From a virus: a DNA stretch of 64,000 nucleotides. The position numbers and the translations under genes are program-made. Below the pieces are notes generated by a model. That model saw only the letters and a program-made list of their open reading frames with translations, was not told where the DNA came from and did no database searches. The DNA is taken from the IMG/VR virus record IMGVR_UViG_3300050034_000187, positions 124,001 through 188,000 of that record. One strand, written 5' to 3'. Shown here piece after piece: positions 29,026-37,261 of the stretch; positions within the stretch are counted from its first letter, which is position 1, and each line of letters begins with the position of its first letter.

Positions 29026-30411
29026 TTGTACACAATTATTTTTATTACTGCGCTAATTTCTTTGGGAATTGGATTAGCTATCAAAATTATTGATGGAAGA
29101 AAATTTTCATGGATTGAATTTACAATCGGGATTGGTGTAAGTGTTTTTATTATTGGCCCGGCGGTTGCACATATTGGATATAGCTTATCCAAAAATAATT
29201 TAACTGAATTTTCAGAATATCGAAATGGTTGGGAACTATCCGCAAATAAGAGTATGGTAGAATGCACGCGTGATGGAAGCTGTCATTATACATATGATTG
29301 TGATCCATATACGGTTGTTGTTCCAGAAACTTCCTGTGATAGCAAAGGAACCTGCCATACTACTTATCATACCGAAACCAAGTACCATGATTGCCCCTAT
29401 TCTTCGGAAGAAGATAGCTATAGCATTCATACCACGTTAGGTGATTATAATATCGCAAGCGGAGTATTCCCAAACAATCCTCAGCAGCATCGCTATCGCG
29501 ACTATGAGGCTATTCCTGCCTCTGTTATCTCTTCGGCGGGGGTCGGCTCACCAAATTTTTGGAATGCTGCCTACACTCGAATTAAGAATGGCAGTCCGGG
29601 TCCTGTTGCTATTCGAGCGAATTATAAAAATTATATTCTTGCCAGTGACAATACCATTTTGAAGCAATATTCAAATGATATTTCTACCTATCAAAAGAAG
29701 GGATTGCTTCCTTCAATTAATTCAACCATTGAAGATACTTATCATGCTCGGAAGGTATATTTTGTGGGAGTACCGGCAAATAATTATTGGGATTGGGAAA
29801 GTAGAATGCAATATCTTGATTCCGCGCTCGGAAGCGAACGGCAAGGTGATGCTCACTTAATTATTGTCAATGCTAACATGATAGATAATCCAGATAATTA
29901 TATTCTGGCAGTAAAAAGCTATTGGCAAGATAAGAAAATATTTGATAAAAATACTTTGGCAAAGAATGGTATTCTAATTGTGGCAGGAACTACTAATGGC
30001 AAAACCGTTTCTTGGATGAGAGCTACCACAGGAATGCCCATTGGAAATCAACAGTTAATCACGGCATTTCAAAATGTAGCAAGTATTCCGTTGACTCCTT
30101 TAGCAGTGATCGGAAATACATATTCTAAGATTGACAAAGGGGTGGTTAAGACTTATCATATGAATGGAGCAATTGAGAATATTCTTTGGAATAATACCAC
30201 CGGATTTCGTCGTGTAAGTATGTCTGGAAAGAATGGTCCCGGATTTAAATACCTTTTAGATGAAATTCAACCAACAACTGGCGGAACCATTTTAATTTAT
30301 TTCATTGCAATTCTATTGGATATTGTGTTATGGTGTATGTTGATTTACATTTCTGAGCAAATGGTTTCATCATCAAATCATTCAACCACCTCGCATAACA
30401 ACTTTTTGTAG
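29026..30411 (+). CDS. Membrane protein with TPM-like domain
   Basis: 461 residues from a TTG start at 29026, six bases after AAAGGAGA. Two N-terminal helices (YTIIFITALISLGIGLAI; FTIGIGVSVFIIGPAVA), a cysteine-rich extracytoplasmic part (CTRDGSCHYTYDC..., SCDSKGTCHTTYH), then KNGILIVAGTTNGKTVSWMRATTGMPIGN, which has the 'ngiLllv....r...i..G.G' layout of TPM (YgcG-type) domains, and a final helix ILIYFIAILLDIVLWCMLIYI. LemA and TPM proteins are encoded together in bacteria, and a LemA-like gene follows here. Envelope-associated; exact role unknown. Confidence 0.6.
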   Translation: MYTIIFITALISLGIGLAIKIIDGRKFSWIEFTIGIGVSVFIIGPAVAHIGYSLSKNNLTEFSEYRNGWELSANKSMVECTRDGSCHYTYDCDPYTVVVPETSCDSKGTCHTTYHTETKYHDCPYSSEEDSYSIHTTLGDYNIASGVFPNNPQQHRYRDYEAIPASVISSAGVGSPNFWNAAYTRIKNGSPGPVAIRANYKNYILASDNTILKQYSNDISTYQKKGLLPSINSTIEDTYHARKVYFVGVPANNYWDWESRMQYLDSALGSERQGDAHLIIVNANMIDNPDNYILAVKSYWQDKKIFDKNTLAKNGILIVAGTTNGKTVSWMRATTGMPIGNQQLITAFQNVASIPLTPLAVIGNTYSKIDKGVVKTYHMNGAIENILWNNTTGFRRVSMSGKNGPGFKYLLDEIQPTTGGTILIYFIAILLDIVLWCMLIYISEQMVSSSNHSTTSHNNFL

Positions 30412-30424
30412 AAAGGAATACTCC

Positions 30425-30661
30425 ATGGCAATTAAAGCAGATGAAAATAATGCACTTCTTCCCTATGGATTACGGGTTGCATTCAAGTTATCCGATGAAA
30501 TTTTTGGAAAAGGGATTATCTATGGTTGTGTCAATAATGGAGCAGCTATCATTGGCCGGGGATATGCGGTGAAGTATGATGAAATTTCAATTGATTATCA
30601 TGAATATCCGATGATCACCGCATTCGAATGTCAACTAACAATTATTAATCAGGAGGATTAA
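30425..30661 (+). CDS. Small beta-rich protein (78 aa) between TPM and LemA genes
   Basis: ATG after AGAAAGGAA. Strands GLRVAFKLSDEIFGKGIIYG and GAAIIGRGYAVKYDEISI suggest a small barrel similar in layout to the tail-family bodies, but it ends CQLTIINQED without the shared tail. Ends directly before the LemA ATG. Confidence 0.6.
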   Translation: MAIKADENNALLPYGLRVAFKLSDEIFGKGIIYGCVNNGAAIIGRGYAVKYDEISIDYHEYPMITAFECQLTIINQED

Positions 30662-31297
30662 ATGAGTAAAACAGGCAATATTATTTTGGGAATTTTCGTA
30701 GCAATTGTAGCAGTTATTTTATTTTCAACTATCGGCGCTTTTTCGTATGTCAATTCAATTCGCAATGAAGGAGTTGGGTATGAATCTCAACTTAATGCTC
30801 AGTATCTTTCAAATCAAAACTATCTAAGTTCGTATATTTCCGGATTTTACGAGCAGACTGGCCTTGTTAAGTATAAGAGTGAAAAGCTTGATCAGATTTT
30901 AAGTGATTATGCCAAGGGACGTTCTGGTGGAAGCGACAAGGAAGATCGTGGTAATTTTATTAATGCTGTTCATGAGGCTGCACCAGATCTTTCTGGATTG
31001 AATATTGCAGACAAGATGTTGGCATATGTTTCATCTGGTCGAGCCGGTTATCGAGATAAGCAGGATCAGCTTCTTGATCTATTGCGTAGTTATGATAAGT
31101 GGCGTAATACTGGAATCTTTCAAAGTATGATTATTAAGAATGTTCTAAATTATCCATCTGATAATTTAGAAGCGCGTATTGGTACAACCGTTGTTAGAGG
31201 TTCATCTGCTCGGGATAAGATGTATGAGATTGTGCTTGCGCCGCAAGCCAAGACTGCATATCAATCTGGCGAAATGACTCCTCTCAGTATTAAGTAA
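30662..31297 (+). CDS. lemA: LemA-like membrane protein
   Basis: 211 residues. One N-terminal membrane helix (IILGIFVAIVAVILFSTIGAF) followed by YVNSIRNEGVGYESQLNAQYLSNQNYLSSYISGFYEQTG, the LemA pattern in which bacterial proteins read '...N.lv....v...wsqvevql..R.dlipnLv...'. It then continues as an all-helical domain with AYVSSGRAGYRDKQDQLLDLLRSYDKWRNTG. LemA proteins have an outward helical bundle. Phages in several jumbo groups carry them without known function. Pairs with the TPM-like gene at 29026. Confidence 0.75.
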   Translation: MSKTGNIILGIFVAIVAVILFSTIGAFSYVNSIRNEGVGYESQLNAQYLSNQNYLSSYISGFYEQTGLVKYKSEKLDQILSDYAKGRSGGSDKEDRGNFINAVHEAAPDLSGLNIADKMLAYVSSGRAGYRDKQDQLLDLLRSYDKWRNTGIFQSMIIKNVLNYPSDNLEARIGTTVVRGSSARDKMYEIVLAPQAKTAYQSGEMTPLSIK

Positions 31298-31303
31298 TGA
31301 AAA

Positions 31304-31350
31304 TTTATTGTGCTGGATGACTATATTGAAGTTGTCCAGCATAATAAATT
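31304..31350 (+). terminator. Long hairpin after lemA
   Basis: AATTTATTGTGCTGGA (31304-31319) pairs with TCCAGCATAATAAATT (31335-31350) over 16 positions with one G-T pair and a 15-base loop. No T run follows; it may be a terminator, an mRNA stabiliser or part of an old insertion end. Confidence 0.5.
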
Positions 31351-31532
31351 ACTTGTCAGATGTGCGCGGCTTAAATAATTTAATATTTAACCTCGTCGGC
31401 AAGAATTCTCCCACCTCAATGAGTCTCAACGAATAGGTGGGAGATGAATTGCCGTCCTTACTTATGTTGTAATTGCTAATACTTCCCCTTCATGATATAA
31501 TCAGTAGTATAACGATGAATGGAGGAAATACA

Positions 31533-31934
31533 ATGGATTTAGACAACAATAATCATTCAGTATTCTTGATGTATTATCATCTAGTCTTTGTCGTAAAGTA
31601 CCGTAGAAAAGTTATTGACGATACTGTTTCTTCTAGCCTAAAAGGAATATTTGAGCGCATATCACCAAACTACAATATCTCCTTACAAGAATGGAATCAC
31701 GACAAAGATCATGTTCATGTACTGTTCAAGGCTCACCCTAATACCGAGTTATCAAAATTCATCAACTCCTATAAGAGTGCTTCATCACGATTGATTAAGA
31801 AAGAGTATCCTCAAATTCGTAAATCATTGTGGAAAGAGTACTTTTGGTCAAGAAGTTTTTGTTTACTTACTACTGGTGGCGCGCCTATTGACGTTGTGAA
31901 GAGATATATCGAAAGCCAAGGTGAGAAGTTATGA
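31533..31934 (+). CDS. tnpA: Y1 transposase TnpA (HUH)
   Basis: 133 residues. ATG at 31533 after GGAGGAA. HVHVLF (60-65) is the HUH metal site and Tyr126 in VVKRYIESQG the DNA-attacking residue. YHLVFVVKYRRKV near the N-terminus is the family signature. It moves single-stranded circles of the element. It overlaps tnpB by four bases. Confidence 0.95.
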   Translation: MDLDNNNHSVFLMYYHLVFVVKYRRKVIDDTVSSSLKGIFERISPNYNISLQEWNHDKDHVHVLFKAHPNTELSKFINSYKSASSRLIKKEYPQIRKSLWKEYFWSRSFCLLTTGGAPIDVVKRYIESQGEKL

Positions 31935-33004
31935 TTAAGGCTTTCAAGTACCGCATATACCCAAACAATGAGCAACGTGAATATTTTGCTAAGACGTTTG
32001 GTTGTACTAGATTCGTGTATAATCGGATGTTGCATGACAAGATCGAACATTACAAAACTACTGAGCAAACTCTAAAGAATACACCAGCACAATATAAGGA
32101 TGAATTCCCTTGGCTAAAAGAAGTGGACAGCCTAGCACTTGCTAATGCTCAAATGAATTTAGAAAAGGCTTATAAAAACTTCTTTCGAGATAAAAGTGTT
32201 GGTTTTCCAAAATTCAAGAGCAAAAAGAATAATCACCGTAGTTATACCACCAATAACCAGAAGGGTACTGTGTCGATTGAGAATAGGCATATCAAACTAC
32301 CTAAACTAAAATCAATGGTCAGAATTAAGCAACATAGGTTATTTGATGGTTTGATAAAGTCTTGCACTGTCTCGCAAACTCCAAGTGGTAAATACTTTGT
32401 ATCAATATTGGTTGAATGTGAGATTGAGAAACTACCACAATTAGAAACTAAAGTGGGTATTGATGTTGGTATAAAAACTTTTGCCTTTATGTCCAATGGT
32501 AAAGAAATTGCAAATCCTAAGCACCTCAGAAAGTCAGAAAAGCGACTTGCTAAACTACAAAAAGACCTGTCCAGAAAACAAAAAGGCAGTCGCAATCGTG
32601 CCAAGGCTAGAATCAAAGTTGCTACACTACATGAGAAAATAAGCAACCAAAGACTTGATTTCCTACACAAAATATCTTTTGAAATTATCCGCGATAACCA
32701 AGCAATAGTTCTCGAAGATTTGAAAATCAAGAACATGGTCAAAAACCATAAGCTGGCAAAATCCATCTCAGAAGTGTCATGGGGAATGTTTAGAGCAATG
32801 ATTGAATATAAGGCTGAATGGTACGGTAGAGAGGTTATTATTGCGCCTCCCAATTATGCCAGTAGCCAACTTTGTTCTGAATGTGGCAATAAATCGAGTC
32901 AAACAAAAGATTTGTCTTGCAGAACTTATATGTGTCCCGTATGTGGTTTAGAGATTGATCGGGACTATAATGCAAGCCTAAATCTACTAAAGTTAGCTGT
33001 GTAA
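31931..33004 (+). CDS. tnpB: TnpB RNA-guided nuclease of the IS605-type element
   Basis: 357 residues. RuvC-I GIDVGIKTFA (about 176), RuvC-II VLEDLKIKNM (about 258), a four-Cys zinc finger CSECG...CPVCG and RuvC-III DRDYNASLNL near the end, so all three acidic residues are present. TnpB cuts DNA guided by the omega RNA from the element's right end and favours retention of the element. The 3' untranslated part 33005-33120 would encode that RNA. Confidence 0.95.
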   Translation: MIKAFKYRIYPNNEQREYFAKTFGCTRFVYNRMLHDKIEHYKTTEQTLKNTPAQYKDEFPWLKEVDSLALANAQMNLEKAYKNFFRDKSVGFPKFKSKKNNHRSYTTNNQKGTVSIENRHIKLPKLKSMVRIKQHRLFDGLIKSCTVSQTPSGKYFVSILVECEIEKLPQLETKVGIDVGIKTFAFMSNGKEIANPKHLRKSEKRLAKLQKDLSRKQKGSRNRAKARIKVATLHEKISNQRLDFLHKISFEIIRDNQAIVLEDLKIKNMVKNHKLAKSISEVSWGMFRAMIEYKAEWYGREVIIAPPNYASSQLCSECGNKSSQTKDLSCRTYMCPVCGLEIDRDYNASLNLLKLAV

Positions 33005-33118
33005 ATACAAGATATATAGCTAATCGGGATAGGACATATCCTTAGAGCTTGGTAATTATGCTGGCGTTAGTCGGTACGTCCCAAGAAGCCCCCACCTCTT
33101 AGGCGGTGGGAGTATGTC

Positions 33119-33187
33119 ACAGGAAGTATTCGTGGATATAATATGCTATTAAGAGAAGAAGCACTGCAATATAAACTGGAGTTATAA
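33119..33187 (+). pseudogene. 3' remnant of a tail-family gene
   Basis: In one frame the sequence reads TGSIRGYNMLLREEALQYKLEL and stops at 33187, so only the tail survives directly next to the transposon end. The 5' part was lost, apparently with or after the insertion. An ATG at 33143 could start a 14-residue peptide. Confidence 0.65.
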
Positions 33188-33188
33188 A

Positions 33189-33443
33189 ATGGACGAATAT
33201 AAAATTGGAGATTATATTGAAGTTATCAAAGACAATGATGAAATTATGATTTGTATAATTGATAACATATATAGTGAAGAAATTCATGCTATGATTCTAG
33301 GTAGGTATCGCGACGATAGTTATGGGTGGATACTGCCCATTAATAAAGGATCTCTTTTTGATAGACGCTTCTTTTCGTACCAAACAAAATCATATAGAAA
33401 ATTATCAAATGAAGAGATTTTGCAATGGAAAATGGAGTTATAA
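33189..33443 (+). CDS. Tail-family small protein, DEYKIGDY group (84 aa)
   Basis: MDEYKIGDYIEVIKDNDEI followed by MICIIDNIY; the first 28 codons are almost identical in DNA to the gene at 34040, a recent duplication. Tail LSNEEILQWKMEL. Confidence 0.7.
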   Translation: MDEYKIGDYIEVIKDNDEIMICIIDNIYSEEIHAMILGRYRDDSYGWILPINKGSLFDRRFFSYQTKSYRKLSNEEILQWKMEL

Positions 33444-33444
33444 T

Positions 33445-33756
33445 ATGAAAAGTTATCCGCATGGAATTAATCCATATTATGCATGGAACGGAGATTATTT
33501 ACAAATTGGTGATATGGTGCAAGTTTTGGGAGGAATTGGGAAAATTGTTGATATATATCCATATGGAAATTACAGCAATGCAAAGTTGGATACTCTTGAT
33601 GATCAAAAATCGGCGGCAGAAATTGTAGTAAAACTTGAACATACTTCTTGGTTGCCCGTTGGAGCAATGCTTCATAGAAATTATAGACTTGAAACCAGTG
33701 ATTATATAAGGAAAGTATCGCAAGAAGAAGTTATGCAATATATTATGGAATTGTAA
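33445..33756 (+). CDS. Tail-family protein (103 aa)
   Basis: ATG at 33445 one base after the stop. Opening YYAWNGDYLQIGDMVQVLGGIGKIVDIYPYG; the AWNG(D/E) start recurs at 33766 and 34296. Tail VSQEEVMQYIMEL. Confidence 0.7.
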   Translation: MKSYPHGINPYYAWNGDYLQIGDMVQVLGGIGKIVDIYPYGNYSNAKLDTLDDQKSAAEIVVKLEHTSWLPVGAMLHRNYRLETSDYIRKVSQEEVMQYIMEL

Positions 33757-33765
33757 GGAGAACGT

Positions 33766-34038
33766 ATGGTTAATGTTAATACTGGCAGAAATTTTAAAAC
33801 TTACATTGCATGGAATGGTGATGAAGTAAATGTAGGAGATTACATCAAATATCAAAGATTGTTTCCTTGCGCCAAAGACTCGGAATCTTTATATATAAAC
33901 AAAGTGGATTATTTTTATGAAAATCATAAGTTTGCTTCAATTGATAATGGAAAACACATAGTAGACCTCGATAGTTCCGATAAGTATTTGGGGAAAGCAT
34001 CAAAAGAAGAATACCTACAATATATCATGGAGTTGTGA
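33766..34038 (+). CDS. Tail-family small protein (90 aa)
   Basis: Own GGAGAA ribosome binding site. TYIAWNGDEVNVGDYIKYQRLFP opens the barrel; tail ASKEEYLQYIMEL. Confidence 0.7.
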   Translation: MVNVNTGRNFKTYIAWNGDEVNVGDYIKYQRLFPCAKDSESLYINKVDYFYENHKFASIDNGKHIVDLDSSDKYLGKASKEEYLQYIMEL

Positions 34039-34039
34039 A

Positions 34040-34291
34040 ATGGACGAATATAAAATTGGAGATTATTTGGAAGTTATCAAAGACAATGATGAAATTATGA
34101 TTTGTATAATTGATAGAATCGATGACAAAGATATTATTACCGTTCCGTTTGATAAAGTCAATTGTTATCAGAATGTTTGGCTTCTTCCTCTATATTTGTC
34201 TAAACTCACTAATGCAATGTTGGGATATATTACGAAAGCATATCGAAAATTATCAAATGAAGAAGTATTGCAATGGAAAATGGAGCAATAA
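34040..34291 (+). CDS. Tail-family small protein, DEYKIGDY group (83 aa)
   Basis: MDEYKIGDYLEVIKDNDEI, near-identical start to 33189, then a different middle (IDRIDDKDIITVPFDKV). Tail LSNEEVLQWKMEQ. The shared start and shared tail with a swapped middle suggest recombination at both ends. Confidence 0.7.
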   Translation: MDEYKIGDYLEVIKDNDEIMICIIDRIDDKDIITVPFDKVNCYQNVWLLPLYLSKLTNAMLGYITKAYRKLSNEEVLQWKMEQ

Positions 34292-34295
34292 TGAA

Positions 34296-34565
34296 ATGGT
34301 GAGCGCATGGACCGGAGAAAAATTAGAAATCAATGATATAGTACAGGTTGATGGTGGAGTTGGAATAATTCAACAAATTTCCACTAGGAATACTGCGCTG
34401 GCGGTAGCATCGGATTATATTGTGGTTAAATTATTGGTTAAATTTAAAGTAAATGACTATCCAGACTATCCAACAACAGTCAGACGAAATTATACTGTTA
34501 AATCAAATGATTTTGTAAGAAAATTATCAAATGAAGAATTACTTCAACTTCAAATGGAGCAATAA
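34296..34565 (+). CDS. Tail-family small protein (89 aa)
   Basis: ATG at 34296; GGAG in the previous tail codons is 11 bases upstream. SAWTGEKLEINDIVQVDGGVGIIQQI resembles 33445. Tail LSNEELLQLQMEQ. Confidence 0.65.
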   Translation: MVSAWTGEKLEINDIVQVDGGVGIIQQISTRNTALAVASDYIVVKLLVKFKVNDYPDYPTTVRRNYTVKSNDFVRKLSNEELLQLQMEQ

Positions 34566-34796
34566 ATGAAATATGCAAAAGGTGATTATATTGAAGTTAC
34601 CCCCGAGGATGGAAAAATATTCGTGGGGAAAATTTCTTCAATAGATTCTATTCGATTTTATATTAAAAGCGGTCCATCTCATACTCAATGGTTCTTGCCC
34701 TTAAATAAGTTGCATCTAAGAAATCGTAATTATAATACCAAAGCATATCGAAAATTATCAAATGAAGAAGTATTGCAATGGAAAATGGAATTATAA
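34566..34796 (+). CDS. Tail-family small protein (76 aa)
   Basis: ATG touches the previous stop. MKYAKGDYIEVTPEDGKIFVGKI; the part NTKAYRKLSNEEVLQWKMEL is the same as in 34040, including the residues before the tail. Confidence 0.7.
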   Translation: MKYAKGDYIEVTPEDGKIFVGKISSIDSIRFYIKSGPSHTQWFLPLNKLHLRNRNYNTKAYRKLSNEEVLQWKMEL

Positions 34797-34870
34797 TTAT
34801 CTTGCAATCTGTGTTACAACCGTTCATCACAAATATAATATTTAGTATTAAAATGTATAAATTTATATGA

Positions 34871-34878
34871 GATAAATA
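34871..34878 (+). promoter_or_regulatory. Late-type promoter box before IS607 tnpA
   Basis: GATAAATA, the variant of T4 TATAAATA also seen at 47958 and 63050; the ATG at 34884 is five bases downstream. Confidence 0.45.
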
Positions 34879-34883
34879 AACAT

Positions 34884-35453
34884 ATGAGATTAAAAGAATA
34901 TGCAAAATTACAAGGTATTACTTATCAAACCGCGTGGAATTGGTTCAAATCTGGATTAATTTTGAATGCCTATCAAATGCCAACAGGCACAATTATTGTT
35001 CCCATTGACAATGACATCACAAATAAAGAAAAAATAATCAATGTTATCTATTGTCGAGTTAGCAATCAATCAAGAAAAAAAGAACTAGAATACCAAGTTA
35101 AACGAGTTGAAGATTATTGCATAGCAAATGGAATGACAATTTCAAGAGTATATAAAGAAGTAGCATCTGGAATGAATGATAATAGGCTTCAATTATGGAA
35201 AATGATAAATTCGAAACCAACTACCATAATTGTGGAAAACAAAGATAGATTGACTCGATTTGGTTTTAGATATATTAAAAATTTACTAGAAAAACTAGAT
35301 ACAAAAATAATTGTAATTCATGAAGATGCCACCGATGAACAGGACTTAATTAAAGATTTGGTATCAATTATTACCAGTTTTTGTTGTAGATTATATGGTA
35401 TGCGTCGTGGTTATAAAAAGGCGCAAGAAATAAAGAATACCGCCATTTCTTAA
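34884..35453 (+). CDS. tnpA: IS607-family serine recombinase TnpA
   Basis: 189 residues. MRLKEYAKLQGITYQTAWNWFKSG is a MerR-like helix-turn-helix; IYCRVSNQSRKKELEYQ (56-72) holds the catalytic Ser60 in the Y-x-RVS motif. VENKDRLTRFGF and the final helix ITSFCCRLYGMRRGYKKAQE complete the IS607 pattern. Intact length for the family. Confidence 0.95.
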   Translation: MRLKEYAKLQGITYQTAWNWFKSGLILNAYQMPTGTIIVPIDNDITNKEKIINVIYCRVSNQSRKKELEYQVKRVEDYCIANGMTISRVYKEVASGMNDNRLQLWKMINSKPTTIIVENKDRLTRFGFRYIKNLLEKLDTKIIVIHEDATDEQDLIKDLVSIITSFCCRLYGMRRGYKKAQEIKNTAIS

Positions 35454-35475
35454 ATGATAGTTTTTTATAAATTTA

Positions 35476-35483
35476 TATAAATA
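35476..35483 (+). promoter_or_regulatory. Late-type promoter TATAAATA
   Basis: Exact T4 late consensus TATAAATA, 16 bases before the tnpB ATG at 35500. Confidence 0.55.
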
Positions 35484-35499
35484 GATATAGAAGAGAATA

Positions 35500-36801
35500 A
35501 TGTTACTTATTAGATCAACAAATCACAGCACGAAATATACCAATTCAGATAAGAAAAATAATCTGAAAGAATTTCTTATTGAATATACCAAAATAATTTG
35601 GTGGTTTGTTGACTATTTTTGGGATAATAAAATTATATGGAATAATAAAACACTTGATATTAAAAATAATAAATTAGAGTGCCCAAAATTTATTTCAACT
35701 ACAAATATTAAAGTTCCTTCGGAACTATCTGCTCGGGCGATTAAATTAGCAAGTAGTGCCGCGCTGGGTATTATTTCAAGCCGAATTGAAAAAAGAAAAC
35801 GGCAATTTTATGTTCTTAATAAAAAACAACATCTGGATGATAAAGTAGCAAGTGCTAAAATTCAATCTAAAATTGATAGCACACCATTAACTAAACCAGA
35901 AAGAATCAATAATAAGTTATTTGCTAATTTGGATAGTAATTGCTGTGATTTTCAAAATGAGCATAATAAGAAATTTGATGGGTTCTTGGAATTAAAATCC
36001 ATCTGGAAAACAAGACGAGGATTTAAAATTCGAATTCCAATTAAATTTACAAAGTGCAGTAATAAATTTAAAAATAATAAATGGAATTTAAAAACTAGTT
36101 GGAATATTTCATTAGATCAAGTAACGGCTCGTTGGGAAAAAGATATTGCAATCTCCGTTGGTAATAAAATTATAGGCGGAGATCAGGGTGCAACTACCTG
36201 CTTATCTCTATCCGATGGGCAAGTAACGGGTAAAAATAATGATGGTTATGACTTATCGTTCATTATGAAAATACTATCAAGAAAGAAAAAAGGAAGTAAA
36301 GCATTTAAACGAGCCCAATGTCACCGAACAAATTATATTAATTGGAGTATTAAACAATTAGATTTTAGTAACATAAAAGAATTTAGATTAGAAAAATTGT
36401 TTCAAGTTAGAAAAGGAAGGAAAATTAGTTCTTTTCTAGGTAGTTGGACATATACCCAAATAAATGAAGCTATTGTAAATTCCTGTGAATTACTTGGGGT
36501 CCAAGTAATATTGCAAGACTCGACTTATAGAAGTCAGCGGTGTTCTTCATGTGGGTGGGTTCAAAAATCCAATAGGAAGAGAAAGGAGTTTATATGCCAT
36601 GCGTGCGGAGAAATTCATGATGCAGATATAAATGGCGCTCTTAATCATGTAGTTGACTTATATCAACTCCCTACTTGGATTCGACAAAGGAAATTAAATA
36701 TTGCTGGTTTTTATTGGTTAGAAACCGGAATATTTAATTCATTTGGTCGGGAGCTTACAGTCCCCGATGAATATAAAAATGCTTTATATTCATTTATATA
36801 A
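35500..36801 (+). CDS. tnpB: TnpB of the IS607-type element
   Basis: 433 residues. RuvC-I GGDQGATTCLSL (about 227), RuvC-II EFRLEKLFQV (about 296), zinc finger CSSCGW...CHACG and RuvC-III DADINGALNH are all present. It is a different TnpB branch from the two others in the window (GGDQG instead of GIDVG/GIDLG). Presumed RNA-guided nuclease. Confidence 0.93.
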   Translation: MLLIRSTNHSTKYTNSDKKNNLKEFLIEYTKIIWWFVDYFWDNKIIWNNKTLDIKNNKLECPKFISTTNIKVPSELSARAIKLASSAALGIISSRIEKRKRQFYVLNKKQHLDDKVASAKIQSKIDSTPLTKPERINNKLFANLDSNCCDFQNEHNKKFDGFLELKSIWKTRRGFKIRIPIKFTKCSNKFKNNKWNLKTSWNISLDQVTARWEKDIAISVGNKIIGGDQGATTCLSLSDGQVTGKNNDGYDLSFIMKILSRKKKGSKAFKRAQCHRTNYINWSIKQLDFSNIKEFRLEKLFQVRKGRKISSFLGSWTYTQINEAIVNSCELLGVQVILQDSTYRSQRCSSCGWVQKSNRKRKEFICHACGEIHDADINGALNHVVDLYQLPTWIRQRKLNIAGFYWLETGIFNSFGRELTVPDEYKNALYSFI

Positions 36802-36824
36802 AAAGCATTACTGTTAAAAGCTGT

Positions 36825-36830
36825 TATAAT
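36825..36830 (+). promoter_or_regulatory. Extended -10 promoter for the HD gene
   Basis: TGTTATAAT with TATAAT at 36825-36830, 20 bases before the ATG at 36851. Confidence 0.5.
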
Positions 36831-36850
36831 ACAAATAGAAAGAAGGCAAA

Positions 36851-37261
36851 ATGCAAACTATTAAAATGTATATGGCGTATGATATGGCAAGATTTTTACA
36901 TAGGAATCAATTAGATAAAGCTGGTAAGAAATATTTTAATCATCCGCTGCGCGTTGCTGAAAAAGTAAAATCATATGGAGAATTATATTATGTTGCTGCC
37001 ATACTCCATGACTGCGTAGAGGATACCTCGATAACCTTGAAAGATATTATATACTATTTCGGAGAAGATGTTGGAGAAATTGTAGATTGTATTAGTCGCA
37101 GGAACGGAGAAAAGTATATGGATTTTGTTGATCGATGCAAGAAGAATGAAATTGCAAAGATTATTAAACTAGCAGATATAGAAGACAATTCTGATCCGAT
37201 TAGGAGGTTTGGCGATGATAAGAGTTATGCCTCGCTAATTAGTGAACTACTGCGACCATAA
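36851..37261 (+). CDS. HD-domain (p)ppGpp hydrolase-like protein
   Basis: 136 residues. GKKYFNHPLRVAEKV (His31), AAILHDCVEDT (His53-Asp54) and KLADIEDNSD form the HD metal site of SpoT/MESH1-type hydrolases, with the typical GHPLRVA and HDVVEDT spacing. It would remove the 3' pyrophosphate of ppGpp or a related signal, damping the host stringent response. The last 12 codons lie inside the end of the minus-strand tnpB gene, so the natural C-terminus was probably replaced when that element inserted. Confidence 0.85.
   Translation: MQTIKMYMAYDMARFLHRNQLDKAGKKYFNHPLRVAEKVKSYGELYYVAAILHDCVEDTSITLKDIIYYFGEDVGEIVDCISRRNGEKYMDFVDRCKKNEIAKIIKLADIEDNSDPIRRFGDDKSYASLISELLRP

Larger units (their letters stand above)
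31385..33120 (+). mobile_element. IS200/IS605-type element (tnpA + tnpB)
   Basis: Two overlapping genes flanked by hairpins. The left-end hairpin is CTCCCACCT (about 31408-31416) with AGGTGGGAG (about 31435-31443); the right-end hairpin is CCCACC-TCTTAGGC-GGTGGG (about 33094-33113). Ends are approximate, since IS200/IS605 elements have no inverted repeats or target duplication. Both genes are intact. Behind the right end is the broken 3' part of a tail-family gene. Confidence 0.85.
34884..36801 (+). mobile_element. IS607-type element (serine recombinase + tnpB)
   Basis: A serine-recombinase transposase gene followed 46 bases later by a tnpB gene, the IS607 layout. Ends outside the genes were not resolved; sequence before 34884 and after 36801 is AT-rich. 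It sits between a tail-family cluster and the HD gene. Confidence 0.85.
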
